Source: Sapria himalayana
Taxonomy: Eukaryota; Streptophyta; Magnoliopsida; Malpighiales; Rafflesiaceae
DNA: 64,000 bases
NCBI GenBank assembly: GCA_029783825.1
Contig: JAREIK010002986.1
Coordinates: forward strand, 69,218-133,217
Direction of reading: 5' to 3'
The notes under the pieces are model-generated. The model saw nothing but the letters and a program-made list of their open reading frames with translations, had not been told where the DNA came from and did no database searches. The position numbers were made by a program, and so were the translations under genes. Position 1 is the first letter of the stretch; each line of letters opens with the position of its first letter. Of this stretch, positions 39,043 to 51,002 are shown piece by piece.

Positions 39043-40984
39043 AATATGTGGGTAAAGCATGCGAGCTTTGCAAGACTCGTCAGAGAGTCCTGGAAAGAAC
39101 TAGTAGAGGGTAAACCGATGCAAGTTCTATCAATTAAACTTCTGAGGCTAAAAGCTTGTTTAAAAACATGGAATAAAGAGGTTTTTGGAAAATTAAATCA
39201 GGAGCTAAAAAACTTAGAGGAAAAAGTAGCCAAGCTGGAGGATGATTTTGACTCCACGAATAACTATGAAACTCGGATAGAACTAAGCAAGGCTAAAGGA
39301 GAATTGAGATTGAAATTACACATGGAAGAAATTTATTGGAAACAACGAGCAAAAATAAAATGGTTAAAGGATGGGGATCGCAATACTAATTTTTTTATAA
39401 TATGTCTAAAATAAAATCTCAAAAAATAAAATTAAAGGTCTAATAAATAAAGAAGGGAAATGGGTAGAAGAGGAAAAGGAAATAGGTGCTATATTTAAAA
39501 ATTTCTTTGAAAATCAGCTATGTAGTCAGTCAAGTAGGACAGATAATTCTCTTAATGCAAGAGATCATGATGACCATTACGGAAGCTCAGAACCAATTAA
39601 TGGAATCGATCCCAGAAGAACCAGAAGTCAAAGAAGCTGTCTTTAGCCTGGATAAAGATAGTGCTGCAGGACCTGATGGTTGGAACAACTATTTTTATCA
39701 GGTAAACTGGAACATGATTAAAACTGAGCTAGTCCCTGCAATTGCAAGTTTTTTTGTAGGGGCGGAAATCCCAAAATCATGGGCAAAATCTTATATAGTA
39801 CTAATTCCTAAAAAAGAATCACCACAGAAATGTGAGGATTATAGACCAATAAGTTTATGTAATGCTATGTATAAAATATTGGCCAAAATATTACAAAACA
39901 GGCTAAGCTTAATCTTACCTACTATAATATCTCAGGAACAAACTGGATTTGTTAAAAACAGATTAATGATTGATAATATAAAACTTGCATCAGAAATGAT
40001 GAAAGAAATAGGTGGTAAAGCTAGAGGAAAAAACTTAGTGGTCAAACTAGATCTATCGAAAGCCTTCGATAGAATGGAATGGGATACCCTTTGCTTTGTG
40101 TTAAGAAGTTTTGGCTTCTCTGAGCTGATCATAGATTTAATTTATAGATGTATTTCAAGCAGCTGGGTAAGAATCCTAGTAAATGGTAAGTTAAGTGAGG
40201 AATTTAAACCAAATAAAAGTTTAAGGCAAGGGGATCCGTTATCCCCCCTTCTTTTTGATATATATATATATAACTATTAATACGAAACTTGAACAAGAAA
40301 ATATCCGAAGGTAAAATAATGTCATTCAGACAACCAAGGAATACACCCAGAATAGTTTGTTTAGCATACGCAGATAACTTTATAATATTTACTAATGCTA
40401 GCACAAAGTCTTTAATGAATCTTATGGATCTTCTGCAAATATTTGAAAAAGAAACAGGTTAAAATGGTTAATAAAAGTAAATGTCATTTTATGCTTGCAA
40501 AAAATGCAAAACCAAAGTTAGTAGATAAAATAAAAAATATCACAGGTTTCGCGGAAATTAAAGGGGCATTAATGTATCTAGGTTGTCCGATATATGAGGG
40601 GAGGTTGAAGGAAGAATATCTAACCTACCTTCAAGACAAATTAAGAAAGAAAATAGCAGGATGGAAAGAAGAGCTCCTTGGATTTGGGGGGAGAATTACG
40701 TTGCTTTCACATGTATTAAAAAGCACATTCACACACATTTTATCAGTGATACATCCCCCAAAAAAATTTATTAAAAAACTCGAATCAGAAATGGCAAATT
40801 TTTTATGGGGTAAAAAACAAGGTAGAAATAAACTACACTGGAAGGACTGGAAAGTATATGTTATCCGAAAGAGGAAGCAAGCTTAGGTCTTATGAGCCTT
40901 CAGGACTCGGCAGCTGCCTGGGACTGTAAAAGCTGGTGGAGTCTTAAAGAAAGTGATAATCTATGGGCTAATATATGCGGGTAA
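39043..40984 (+). pseudogene. LINE ORF2, reverse transcriptase domain, mutated
   Basis: After a charged linker (WLKDGDRNTNFF, frame lost in a T run near 39390 and regained near 39500) comes a plant LINE reverse transcriptase. Visible blocks are GPDGWNNYFY, IVLIPKKESPQKCEDYRPIS, GFVKNRLMIDNI, motif A LDLSKAFDRMEW (catalytic Asp at 40050-40052), and motif B RQGDPLSPLLF (about 40225-40257). A TA expansion at 40258-40275 breaks the frame. Motif C reads AYADNFIIF at about 40364-40390, with Asn (40376-40378) for the second catalytic Asp of the usual YADD/FADD. Further shifts lie near 40450 and 40850. The thumb-like stretch YLGCPIYEGRLKEEY, then GWKEELLGFGGRITLLSHVL and FLWGKKQGRNKLHW, is well preserved up to a TAA near 40982. 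Confidence 0.92.
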
Positions 40985-41039
40985 AATATTTAGATAATAA
41001 AATAAGACTTCTAAGAAAGCTTCGAACAGTTGGAAGTCA

Positions 41040-41411
41040 ATGGAAAAACAAAAAGAGATAGTAGACTCACACTCTATACTAAAAAAGAGTGGTTGGAAAT
41101 GGACGTTAACACCACAAGGAAACTTTTCTCTCAAATCGGCAAAAGATTTGGTTAGAAAGAAAAAACCGGTGCAGACTCTATTTAAATGGGTATGGCAAGA
41201 AAATGTCCCGCAAAAAATGCGCTCCTTCACATGGAAGGCATTATTGAACGCCATACCGGTAGATAGAAATGTACAAAAGAAAGGGATAAACATGGCTTCA
41301 AGATGCGGATGCTGTTCTCAAGCGGTTGAAACAACTGATCACTTGCTCTCGAATGGCCCCATTGCAGCAGAAATATGGAGAGAGATGGAAGGAAAAAAAA
41401 AGAATATGTAA
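41040..41411 (+). pseudogene. LINE ORF2, zf-RVT (zinc-binding in reverse transcriptase) region
   Basis: One open stretch resembles the zf-RVT region that follows plant LINE reverse transcriptases: GNFSLKSAKDLV, then WVWQENVPQKMRSFTWKALL, AIPVDRNVQKKGI, CGCC and TTDHLLSNGPIAAEIW. The C-x2-C pair and His are present. The cysteine usually found after H-L-L-x is replaced (SNG), so the metal site is incomplete. The reading frame ends at TAA near 41409. The stretch from 41412 to about 41640 has similar composition (KWLSQKLSHLIIWCIWKSRN can be read) but is broken. Confidence 0.8.
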
Positions 41412-41647
41412 ATAGAAGATGGATTAATAGATAAAGTTAAAAATGGGGAAAAGTAAACATGAAAAGCCCCGCCAGGAAATGGCTTAGTCAGAAACTGTCG
41501 CATCTAATTATCTGGTGCATTTGGAAATCTAGAAACAAAAGTAAATATGAAAATATAAGAATGAACTTAACAATAATAAAACCGATAGTAATACAGGATT
41601 TGGAACAAGAAAAGAAGCTTGAGAATGAATGAGATCTCACATACAAA

Positions 41648-42082
41648 GTGATAAAACAGCAATGGGCTAAATGTATACAGTGGAATGCTCCGCCGGTTGG
41701 TAAACTTTCACTTAATACGGATGGTAGTTTTAGCAGGGACACTGGAATAGCAGGAGGAGGCGGGGTAATAAGAGATCATACAGGGACAGTACAGAGAGCA
41801 TTTAACAGATCTAGTAGGGCATCCTCGGCGTTAGAATAAGAAATTAGAGCATTAAAATCAGGGTTAGAGATATGTAAGCAGCAAAATTTTAAAAACATTG
41901 TAGTTCAGGTAGACTCAAAATTACTAGTTGATACGGTAATAAATAAGAAAATATTATGGAGGTATGAAGAGGATCTAGAAGTTATTCTTAATCTTCTGTA
42001 AGAACTGAAGGCCTCAATAACACATATATATAGAGAAGCCAATAATCTAGCGGATTGTCTATCTAAAATAGGCACCACCTAG
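41648..42082 (+). pseudogene. LINE ORF2, C-terminal RNase H domain (RVT_3-like), two in-frame stops
   Basis: A plant-type RNase H-like domain closes ORF2: NTDGSFSRDTG with the first catalytic Asp, GGGGVIRDHTGTVQRAF, E-I-R-A-L with the catalytic Glu, VVQVDSKLLVDTV with the next Asp, and YREANNLADCLSKIG with the last. The frame is constant from 41648 to the TAG at 42080-42082 but contains TAA at 41837-41839 and 41999-42001. RNase H removes RNA from the RNA-DNA hybrid; many plant L1 LINEs carry it. All four acidic positions seem to remain, so decay here is by nonsense mutation only. Confidence 0.88.
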
Positions 42083-42580
42083 AGGAAATATAGATTATAA
42101 TGAGAAATTCATGCCAAATAAACTAAAAGGAATAGCATGTCTAGATAAAATGGGTTTTCCTTATATAAGAACAAATAAACAGATCATGAAGATATGACAG
42201 ATGGAGCTAAATGGATATATATGAAGGAGATCCCATAGTAGTATATATTAATTCTGCATTTCGGTAGAATGGTACATAGCAATACTGAATGGTTGTTAAA
42301 TTAATATGTATGTAATTTAGAATTTCTGCATATCCAAAACACCAGCTAATTCCGCATTTTGGCAGAAGTCGATAATCTCTGCAGAAAGGTTGTTTTTAAT
42401 TTTCTTTACAGGACAATATATATTCTGTCCTTTCCTTGCAGTATGTTAAAGGGGAGTAATCGTTAAAAATGGATTTATGTTGTATTAGTTTAATCAAGAA
42501 TAAGGGTAGTAGGGTGTAAAGTTCTGGTAGGCACGGTTGTTGTTTCTTTGTTTTCTCTTTGGTTTTGTTCTAGGATCAAC
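42083..42580 (+). other. LINE 3' untranslated region, proximal part
   Basis: AT-rich non-coding sequence follows ORF2. A polypyrimidine-rich stretch near 42540-42573 (GTTTCTTTGTTTTCTC, then TTTTGTTCTAG) looks like a splice acceptor and ends at 42574. I see no conserved protein. In a simple LINE the A tail would be expected around here. Confidence 0.5.
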
Positions 42581-43833
42581 AGTGAATACGCGATGAAGGA
42601 AGAAGGCTGGAATCTCGTGAAGATTTGAGCCAGACGCACAGGGGAAAGGAGGGATAGTTGCTGTCTGTTGCTGCCCCTGTTGCTGTCAGGAGTACTCCCG
42701 CTGCTGTGACAAATATAACCACTGGAGTGGAAAGACTCCATGCTGATACAGAGAGCGGCTTCTTTGTAATATTGGCTAGGGTTCAGTGTGCTGTTTGCGC
42801 TGTTTTCAGTGTGCTGTTTGTGCTGTTTGTGCTGTTTGCGCTAGAGTGGAAAGACTCCCTGCTGATACAGTGGAAAGACTCCCTGCTAGGGTTCAGTGAA
42901 AAGACTCTCGCACAGGGGAAACTGAGGAGAATAATTAAAAAGGGAAAAATGGTAAGAAGCGTAAGTTTTCAGTGTGCTGTTTGCACTGTTTTGCTTAACT
43001 ATTTTACAGGTACGAAAACTGGACTTCAATTCTAATCGAGCTATGTGCAAGTTGGGCATACAACACAGGCTCTAATCTGCTCTTCTTACTGCCAATTGTA
43101 TCTTTGTTCTTGCTGTTTTAGTTGATTCTAGAAGTCTGTAACTTAGGCTTGGTGTTTTGTTTTTGAAACTCTAGAAGTCTGTAGGAATTAGAAGAGTCCT
43201 AGATAGATAGTCAATGTATGCATCACTTCAAATGGGAGATCAGCAAAAGGAAGATAGCTGGAATTGTTCCTAAAGCACTTCAAGAGGAAGTAGGATACAA
43301 AGAACAAGAGATATTCTCTTCGTGGTATCGGGCAAAAGGAAGGTAAGTAATGGACACTTTATTTGAAAAATTTGATACTTTTGTTTCATGTAGGATATAT
43401 CACAAGTGGGATCGTTTAAAGAAATCAAAATGGGACTAGATATACTCAAATGTTAAAGAATGAGCATAGACAAGTGATTTGAAATTTAGAGGCTGGATTG
43501 CCGAATCTGGAAGAGGAAGCTGTGAGGGAGCATGCTGGTCGGAGCTGATAGAGTTATACACTTCACAAAGATTTAAGGTTTCAAAGATAGCATGGGAAAG
43601 TTATATATAAAGTTCAATAGAGGAAGCAAATTTTATAGCAAGATCTATCAAGAATACCGAGATGTCTTATAAAGTTAGGAAAGATTATGAGTTAATTAAA
43701 ATTATGGATTGTTACATATCTCTAACTTTAGGAATCGGGTGTAAAAGGGAAATGGGTAGATGTAGCTTGTATGAATGGTATTCCTCCGCCAAAAGAGAGG
43801 GTTCTAATTAATAATAAACAAAACCTTAAAAAA
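42575..43833 (+). other. Extra 3' segment of the LINE insertion, exon-like pieces (possible captured sequence)
   Basis: This segment lies between the LINE 3' region and the A tract with target-site duplication, so it moved with the LINE or belongs to a long 3' UTR. It is GC-richer and contains local repeats: GTGGAAAGACTCC at about 42728, 42847 and 42871, and TTCAGTGTGCTGTTTG near 42782 and 42968. An open stretch from ATG near 43219 (MHHFKWEISKRKIAG, then EQEIFSSWYRAKGR) ends at AAG/GTAAGT near 43342. A TTTTGTTTCATGTAG acceptor near 43394 is followed by in-phase IYHKWDRLKKSKWD and a stop. Near the A tract GKWVDVACMNGIPPPKERVL can be read. No family is recognised. An unspliced host transcript fragment is one explanation. 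Confidence 0.4.
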
Positions 43834-43851
43834 AAGACAGATAGCTAGATA
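43834..43851 (+). repeat. Target-site duplication, right copy (LINE)
   Basis: AAGACAGATAGCTAGATA is identical to 36253-36270 and directly follows the A tract TTAAAAAAAA. The first two A bases are shared with the tail, so the duplication is 16-18 bp. Confidence 0.75.
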
Positions 43852-43984
43852 GATAGACAGAGAATAGACAGATAATCAACATACAGACAGATAGATAGAT
43901 AAACAGATAAATAAATAGACATAGAGATAGACAGATAGATATACTAATTGATAGACATACACACTCACAGATAGAGAGAGAGAG

Positions 43985-44023
<39 letters not shown>

Positions 44024-46776
44024 GAGGATAGTCATAGACAAATAAACATTTAGAGAGATAAATAGATAAACATATACACAAATAGAAAGATAGAAAGATT
44101 GCTAGATAGATAGATATATAGACAAGTAGATAGATAAAGAAATAAATCAATAAATAGATAGATATATAGATAGACAGATAGACACATAGACAGATAGATA
44201 GATAGACCATATATATAGATAGACAAACACATAGATAGATATATAGATATATAGATAGTTAAAAAATTGATAGATAGATAAATAGATAAACAAATAGATA
44301 GATGAATTATTCAAAGATAAACAGATAGATAGATAGATAGACTAATAGACAGATTGATAGATAGACAATTATGATAGATAGACAAATAGATAGATAAGTA
44401 GATAGAAAAATAGACAAATAGAAAGAAAAGAAGATAGATGGATTGATAAGATATATAGATAGACAGATTGATATATATACAGATAGAAATATAGACAAAT
44501 AGACATATAGCTAGATATGTACATAGAAAGATAGATAGATAAATTGATAAATAGAAAGAGAGACAAATAGATAGATAGATAAACAAAAAGACAAAAAGAC
44601 AAATAGATAAATAGATAGACAGACAGACAGATAGATAGATAGATGAATAGACAGATAGGTAGATAAGTAGATATGTAAATAGGCACATAGACATATAAGT
44701 AGATTGGCAGATAGACAAATAGGTAGATAGATAGTTATTAAAATAGTTAGATAGACAGGTGGACAAATAGACACACATATAGATAGATAGAGAGACACAT
44801 GGATAGATAGATAAACAAACAAACAAACAGATAGATAGCTAGATATACAATTAGAAAGACAGATAGATAGATAAACAAATAGATAATAGACAAATAGAAA
44901 GATAGATAGATAAATAGATATATAGATAATATAAAGATTGATAGATAAATAGATAGATAGATAGATTGAGGATAAACACATACAAATAGACATTTAGAAA
45001 GAGATAGATAGACATATACACAAATAGACATATAGAAAGAAAGTTAGATAGATTGATAGATTGACATTTAGTGAGATTGTTAGATAAACATGTACACAAA
45101 TAGATAGATAGAAAGATAATAAGATAGTTAGATAGATAGATAAGTAGATAGATAAAGTGCAAACTTATAAATAGATAAGCAAATAAAGAAATAGACAATT
45201 AGTCCATATAGATCGATAGACAGATCGATAGATAGATAGATAGATAGATAGATAGCAGATTGGTAGATAAACAGACAGATAGATAGATATATAGATAGAT
45301 AAATAGATAGACAAATAGAAAGATATATAGAAAAATAGATAGATAGATACACAGATAGATAGATAGACGGATAGAAAAATACACAAATAAACATATATAA
45401 AGATAGTCAGATAGATAGATATATAGATAGACATTTATAGACAGACATATTGACAGATATACAAATAGATATATAGAAACATAATTAGATAGATTGATAG
45501 TTAGATAGACATGTAGATAGATAAAGTGAAAACTGATAAATAGATAGACAGATAAACAAATAAAGAAATATTAAATTAGACCACATAGACAAATAGACAG
45601 ATAGACAATAGACAAATAGTTAGATAGCAGATAGACATATTAATAGATAGATAGATAGATAGATAAATAGATAGACAAACACACAAATAAATAGAAAAAT
45701 AGATAGATAGATAGACAGATAGACAATAGACAGATACACATATAGATAACTAGATAGATAGATAGAGAGATAGAAATAAATGGCATATATATAGATATAT
45801 AGATAGTCTGGTAGATAGATAGATAGATAGAGAGATAGAAAGAAATGACATATATATATATATAGACTGATAGATAGATAGACACATAGAAACATATATA
45901 GGTAGACATAAAGACATATAAATATATAGACATATATATAGATAAAGAGATATATATATAAAGATATAAAATAGATAGATAGATTGATTGATTGATTGAT
46001 TTAAAAAATAGATAAATAGATAGATAGACAGATAGCCAGAGAGAAAGATAGATAGGTAGATAGATGGACAAATAGAAAGATAAATTTATAGATAGAATAT
46101 AGATAAGCAAATTGTTAGATAGACATATAGAAAGATATACAGATACACTTAGTAACAGATAGATAGATTTATAGATCGATAGATTAACTAATTATAGATT
46201 GATAGATAAATAGATATACGGAAAGGCAGATAGACATATAGACTAATAGACAAATAGACAAATAGACAGAGAGATAGAATGACAAAAAGACAGATAGACA
46301 GAGAGACATATAGCCAGATAGCAAAATAACCAGATAGCTATATGGATAGATACACAAAATGAAAGATAGACATATCGACAAAGAGACAGATAAATATATA
46401 GACAAACAGACAAATTGATATATTTTGATAGATAGATAGATAGGAAGAAAGCCTGATAGAGAGATAAATATATAGATAGATAGACAGATTGATAGATAGA
46501 TAGATGTATAGTCACATTGCCAGATAACTAGATAGGCAGATAAATAGATAGATATATAGATAGATAGAAAGATTTACTGATAAATAGATAAATATATCGA
46601 TAGTAAGTTAGTTATATAGATAGTCATATAGACATATACATAGATATATAGATATGCATATAGATAGATTTATAGATAGAAAGATAGACAGTCAGGCAGA
46701 TAGCTAGATATATCGAAAAGTAGATAGCCAGATAAACAGATAAATAGATAGACAGATATATAGATTGATAGACAAT

Positions 46777-46807
<31 letters not shown>

Positions 46808-47613
46808 ACAGATAGACAGATAGATAGAGACATAGATAGATAGATAGACAGATAGACAAATAGACAAATAGATAGATAGACATATAGAGAGATAGATAGA
46901 TAGACAAATAGAAATATAGATAGATAGATAAACAGATAGATAGATTGACAGATAGTTTGATAGATAGATAGGCAGATAGACAGATAGAAAGAAAAATAGA
47001 TAGACAGATAGACAAATAGAAAGATAGATAGATAGGCATATAGATAGATAGGTAGGTAGAAAGAAAGATAGGCTGATACACATAGAAATATAAATAGTTA
47101 GATAGAAAGATAGATCGATAGATAGACAAATAGACAGATAAACATAAAGACATATAGAAAGAAAGGCAGATAAACATAAATACAGATAGACAGAAAGGTA
47201 GATAGACATATAGACAAATAGATAGATAGATAGCTAGATAGATAGACATATAGATAGATATACATATAGATAGATAGATAGATATACAGTTTGATTGATT
47301 GATTGACAGATATATAGATAGACAGATTGACAAAGAGACAAATAGACAGAGAGACAAATAGACAGAGAGACAAATAGACAAATAGACAAATAGACAGATA
47401 GACCCATAGATAGGTAGAAAGATAAAAATATAGACGTATAAATAGATAGATAGATTAATAGATAGAAAGATAGATAGATAGACACATAGACAGATAAACA
47501 CATAGACACATTAGTAGGTAGATAGATATACATATAAACATATGCACAAAAAGATAGATAGACAAATAGACATATAGACAAATTATCAGATAGACAGATA
47601 TAAAGAAAGATAT

Positions 47614-47677
47614 CCAGATAGATAGAGAGACAGATAGAGAAATAGCCAGATAGATAGAGAGACAGATAGAGAAATAG
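47614..47677. repeat. Exact 32-bp tandem duplicate
   Basis: The unit CCAGATAGATAGAGAGACAG plus 12 bases occurs twice without mismatch, followed by a partial third copy (CCAGATAAACAAATAG). Nearby, 47330-47395 is a run of GACAAATAGACAGAGA units. Confidence 0.9.
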
Positions 47678-48479
47678 CCAGATAAACAAATAGACAAATA
47701 GATTGATAGACTGATAGATACATAGATAGATAAACAAATAGAGATCAAAATAGATATATAGATATAAAGATAGACAGACAGATAGATAGATAGATAAATA
47801 GAGAGATAAATAGCTAGATAGATAGATAATAGATAGAGATCGATAGTCAAATAAAAAGATAGGCAGAATGACAGATAGACAGATAGATAGACAAATAGAT
47901 ATATAGATAGATAGAAAGAAGATAAATAGATAGATTGATAGATAGACATATAGGCAGATTGACATATAGATTAAAAGATTGATTGGTTGATTGATAGATA
48001 GATAGATAATTATACAGATAGACATATAGGAAGATAGACAAATGTACAGATAGATAGATAAATAGATTGATAGATAGATAGATAGACACATACACAGATA
48101 AATAGATAGATAAATAGATAAATAGACTGATACACAAAGAAATATAGAAAGAAAGATTGATTGATTGATAGACAAATAGAAACAAAGATAGATAAATATA
48201 AAACAACTAAATAGATATATAGATAGAGAAGTAGATATCGAGATTGAAAAATATGCAAATAGACAGATAGAAAGATAGATAGGTATATAGAAAGATAGAT
48301 TTCCATATAGACATATAAATAGATAGATAGATAGATAGACAAATAGACTGGTAGACAGATATACAAGTAGACAAATAGGTAGATAGACAGATAGATATAT
48401 AAACAGATAGATAGATCAACAAATAGAAAGATAGACAGATACACAGATAAATAGATAGATCGATAGATAGAAAGATAGA

Positions 48480-49500
48480 TAGTTAGACAGATAGACAGAT
48501 ATATATATAGATATATAGATATAGATAGATAGATAAATTAAAATTTATATAGGCATATAGGCACATAGAAAGATATATAGATATATAGACATATAGATTG
48601 ATAGATGGATATATAAATAGATAGACAGATAGAAAGATAAATTGACAAAAAGATTGATAGACAGATAGATATATAGAAAGAGATAAAGATAGACAAATAG
48701 ATATATATACAAATAAAGAGATAAACATATAAAAAAATATATAGATAGATATATATATATATATAGATAGATATATAGATAGAAAGAGAGGTAGACACAA
48801 AGACATTTAGACAGGTAGACAGATATATAGTGAGATAAATTGACAAATAGATAGATAGACAGATTGATTGATTAATAAATAGATAGTTAGATAGATAGAC
48901 AGATAGATAGATAAACAAAAAGTAAGATAGACAGATAAGCATATAGATAGATAGACAAATAGATAGAAAGATATATAGATTGATAGATATACAGATAGAT
49001 AGATAGAAGATAGACATATAGACAGATAGGCTCATAGATTGATAGTTAGATAGATAAACAGCTAGATAGATAGACAGATAGAAAGATATATATTTGACAA
49101 ATAGACAGATAATTACATTGATAAATAAATATACAAATAGCCATAAAGACAGATAAATAGATAGAAAGATAGATAGATAGATGGACATAAGACATATAGA
49201 CAGATAGACCAATAGACAAATAGGCATATTGAAATATGGATTGATAGATTGATAGATAAATAGATAGATATACATGCGGACACAAAAAGAAAGACACATA
49301 GATAGATTTATAGATAGATAGATAAAAAGATAAATGGATAGATAAATAGACAGGTAGACAGACAGACATACAAACAGATAGATAGATAGATAGACTGATA
49401 GACAGACAGAATTATAGAATGAGAGATAGATATATAGATAGATAGACATGTAGATATATAGATAGATATATAGATCGAAAGATATATAAATAATGAGATA

Positions 49501-49539
<39 letters not shown>

Positions 49540-49790
49540 ATATGTAGATATAAATATAGAAAAATAGACAGATAGACAAATGTACATATAGATAAATAAA
49601 AATATTGATAGATAGACAGATAGACAAATAGTCAAATATAAAAATACATATATAGATAGATAGACAGTTAGATAGTTAGATAGATATGTATGTAGGTAGA
49701 TTGTTTGATATATTTATAGATAGATAGATAGATAGATATACAAATAGATAGATTAAGAGATAAATTGTTTGAAAGATAGATTGATTGATT

Positions 49791-49821
<31 letters not shown>

Positions 49822-50625
49822 TGATAGATAAATAGATAGAATGATAGATATATTGATAGTAAGACAAATAAACAGATAGAAAGATAAACAAATAGACAAA
49901 TAGACAAATAGATAAATAGACAAATTAATATATTATATATATATATATATATATATAGACAGACATACAAATAGATATATAGATAGTCAGATAGATAGAT
50001 ATACATATAGACAAATAGACGGATAGACAGATAGACACATAGATAGATATATAAATAGATAGACATATAGATGGATATATCGAGAAATAGGTAGATTAAT
50101 AAATAGATTGATGGATAGATAGATAGATAGACAGATAGACAGACAGACAGATAGATAGATAGATAGACACATAGACATATAGATAGGTAGTCACATGGAC
50201 ATATAAATAGATATATAGATAGACAAATAAACAGACTGAAAGAAAGAAAGATAGATAGATAGAAAGGCAGATTGACATATAGATAGATAGATACACAAAT
50301 AGCCAGATAAAAGATAAACAGATAGATAGATAAATAGATAGACAAATAGATACATAGATTGATAGATAGATAGATATATATATTGATAGATAGATAGTTA
50401 TATAGATTGAAAGATAGCTAGATAGCCAGATAGGTAGATTGATAAAGAAAAAGATAAATAGATTGATAGAAAGATTGATAGACAGATAGATACTTAAATA
50501 AATAAATAGATACATATAAAGATATACGGATAAATAGATAGAACAATAGTTAGTTAGATAGAGCTTAATAAAGACATATACATAGATAGATACACAGATA
50601 TATAGATAGATAGATAGACAGATAG

Positions 50626-50656
<31 letters not shown>

Positions 50657-50969
50657 AATAGATAAACAGATAAACAGATAGATATATTGATAGATATATA
50701 GATAGATAGATAGATAAAAATATATATAGGCAGATAAGCACATAGAAAGATATATAGATATATAGACATATAGATAGATATATGAATCTATAGATAGATA
50801 GACAGACATATAGATAATTTGACATATAGATAGATAGAAAGAGATAAAGATAGATAAATAAATATACAAATAAAGAGATATACAGATAGACAGATAGACA
50901 GATATATAGATAGATGGATAGTAAAATACATAGATAGACAGAAAGATAGATATATAGATATATAGATAT

Positions 50970-51002
<33 letters not shown>

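Larger units (their letters stand above)
36271..43833 (+). mobile_element. Nearly full-length, inactive plant L1-clade LINE
   Basis: A 7.56-kb insertion is flanked by an 18-bp direct repeat and ends in a short A tract (43828-43835). It has a GC-richer 5' leader, ORF1 with a DUF4283-like domain and a CCHC knuckle, and ORF2 with an apurinic-type endonuclease, reverse transcriptase, zf-RVT and RNase H, in that order. This is the layout of plant L1 LINEs, which copy their own RNA at a nicked chromosomal target. I count at least eight frame changes and several in-frame stops, plus catalytic substitutions in both endonuclease and reverse transcriptase, so it cannot move itself. The 1.7 kb between ORF2 and the A tract is unusually long and may include captured sequence. 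Confidence 0.88.

Noticed and set aside
42658..43035. Plus-strand frame of about 125 codons in the LINE tail
   Set aside because: It has no ATG at the start, and the repetitive Val-Cys-Ala/Phe-Val-Leu sequence comes from a local GTGCTGTTTG duplication. It is not protein-like.
36271..43851. LTR retrotransposon as an alternative for the LINE
   Set aside because: There are no long terminal repeats, primer-binding site, integrase or protease. Domain order, A tract and variable target duplication fit a LINE.
48538..49635. Very long minus-strand open frames (up to 365 codons) throughout the GATA blocks, rich in Tyr, Ile, Leu, Ser
   Set aside because: (CTAT)n reads Leu-Ser-Ile-Tyr in every frame and has no stop codon, so openness is automatic and indels do not close the frame. 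The proteins simply follow the tetranucleotide, and all three frames overlap with equally long ORFs. No domain, start context or splice structure is present.
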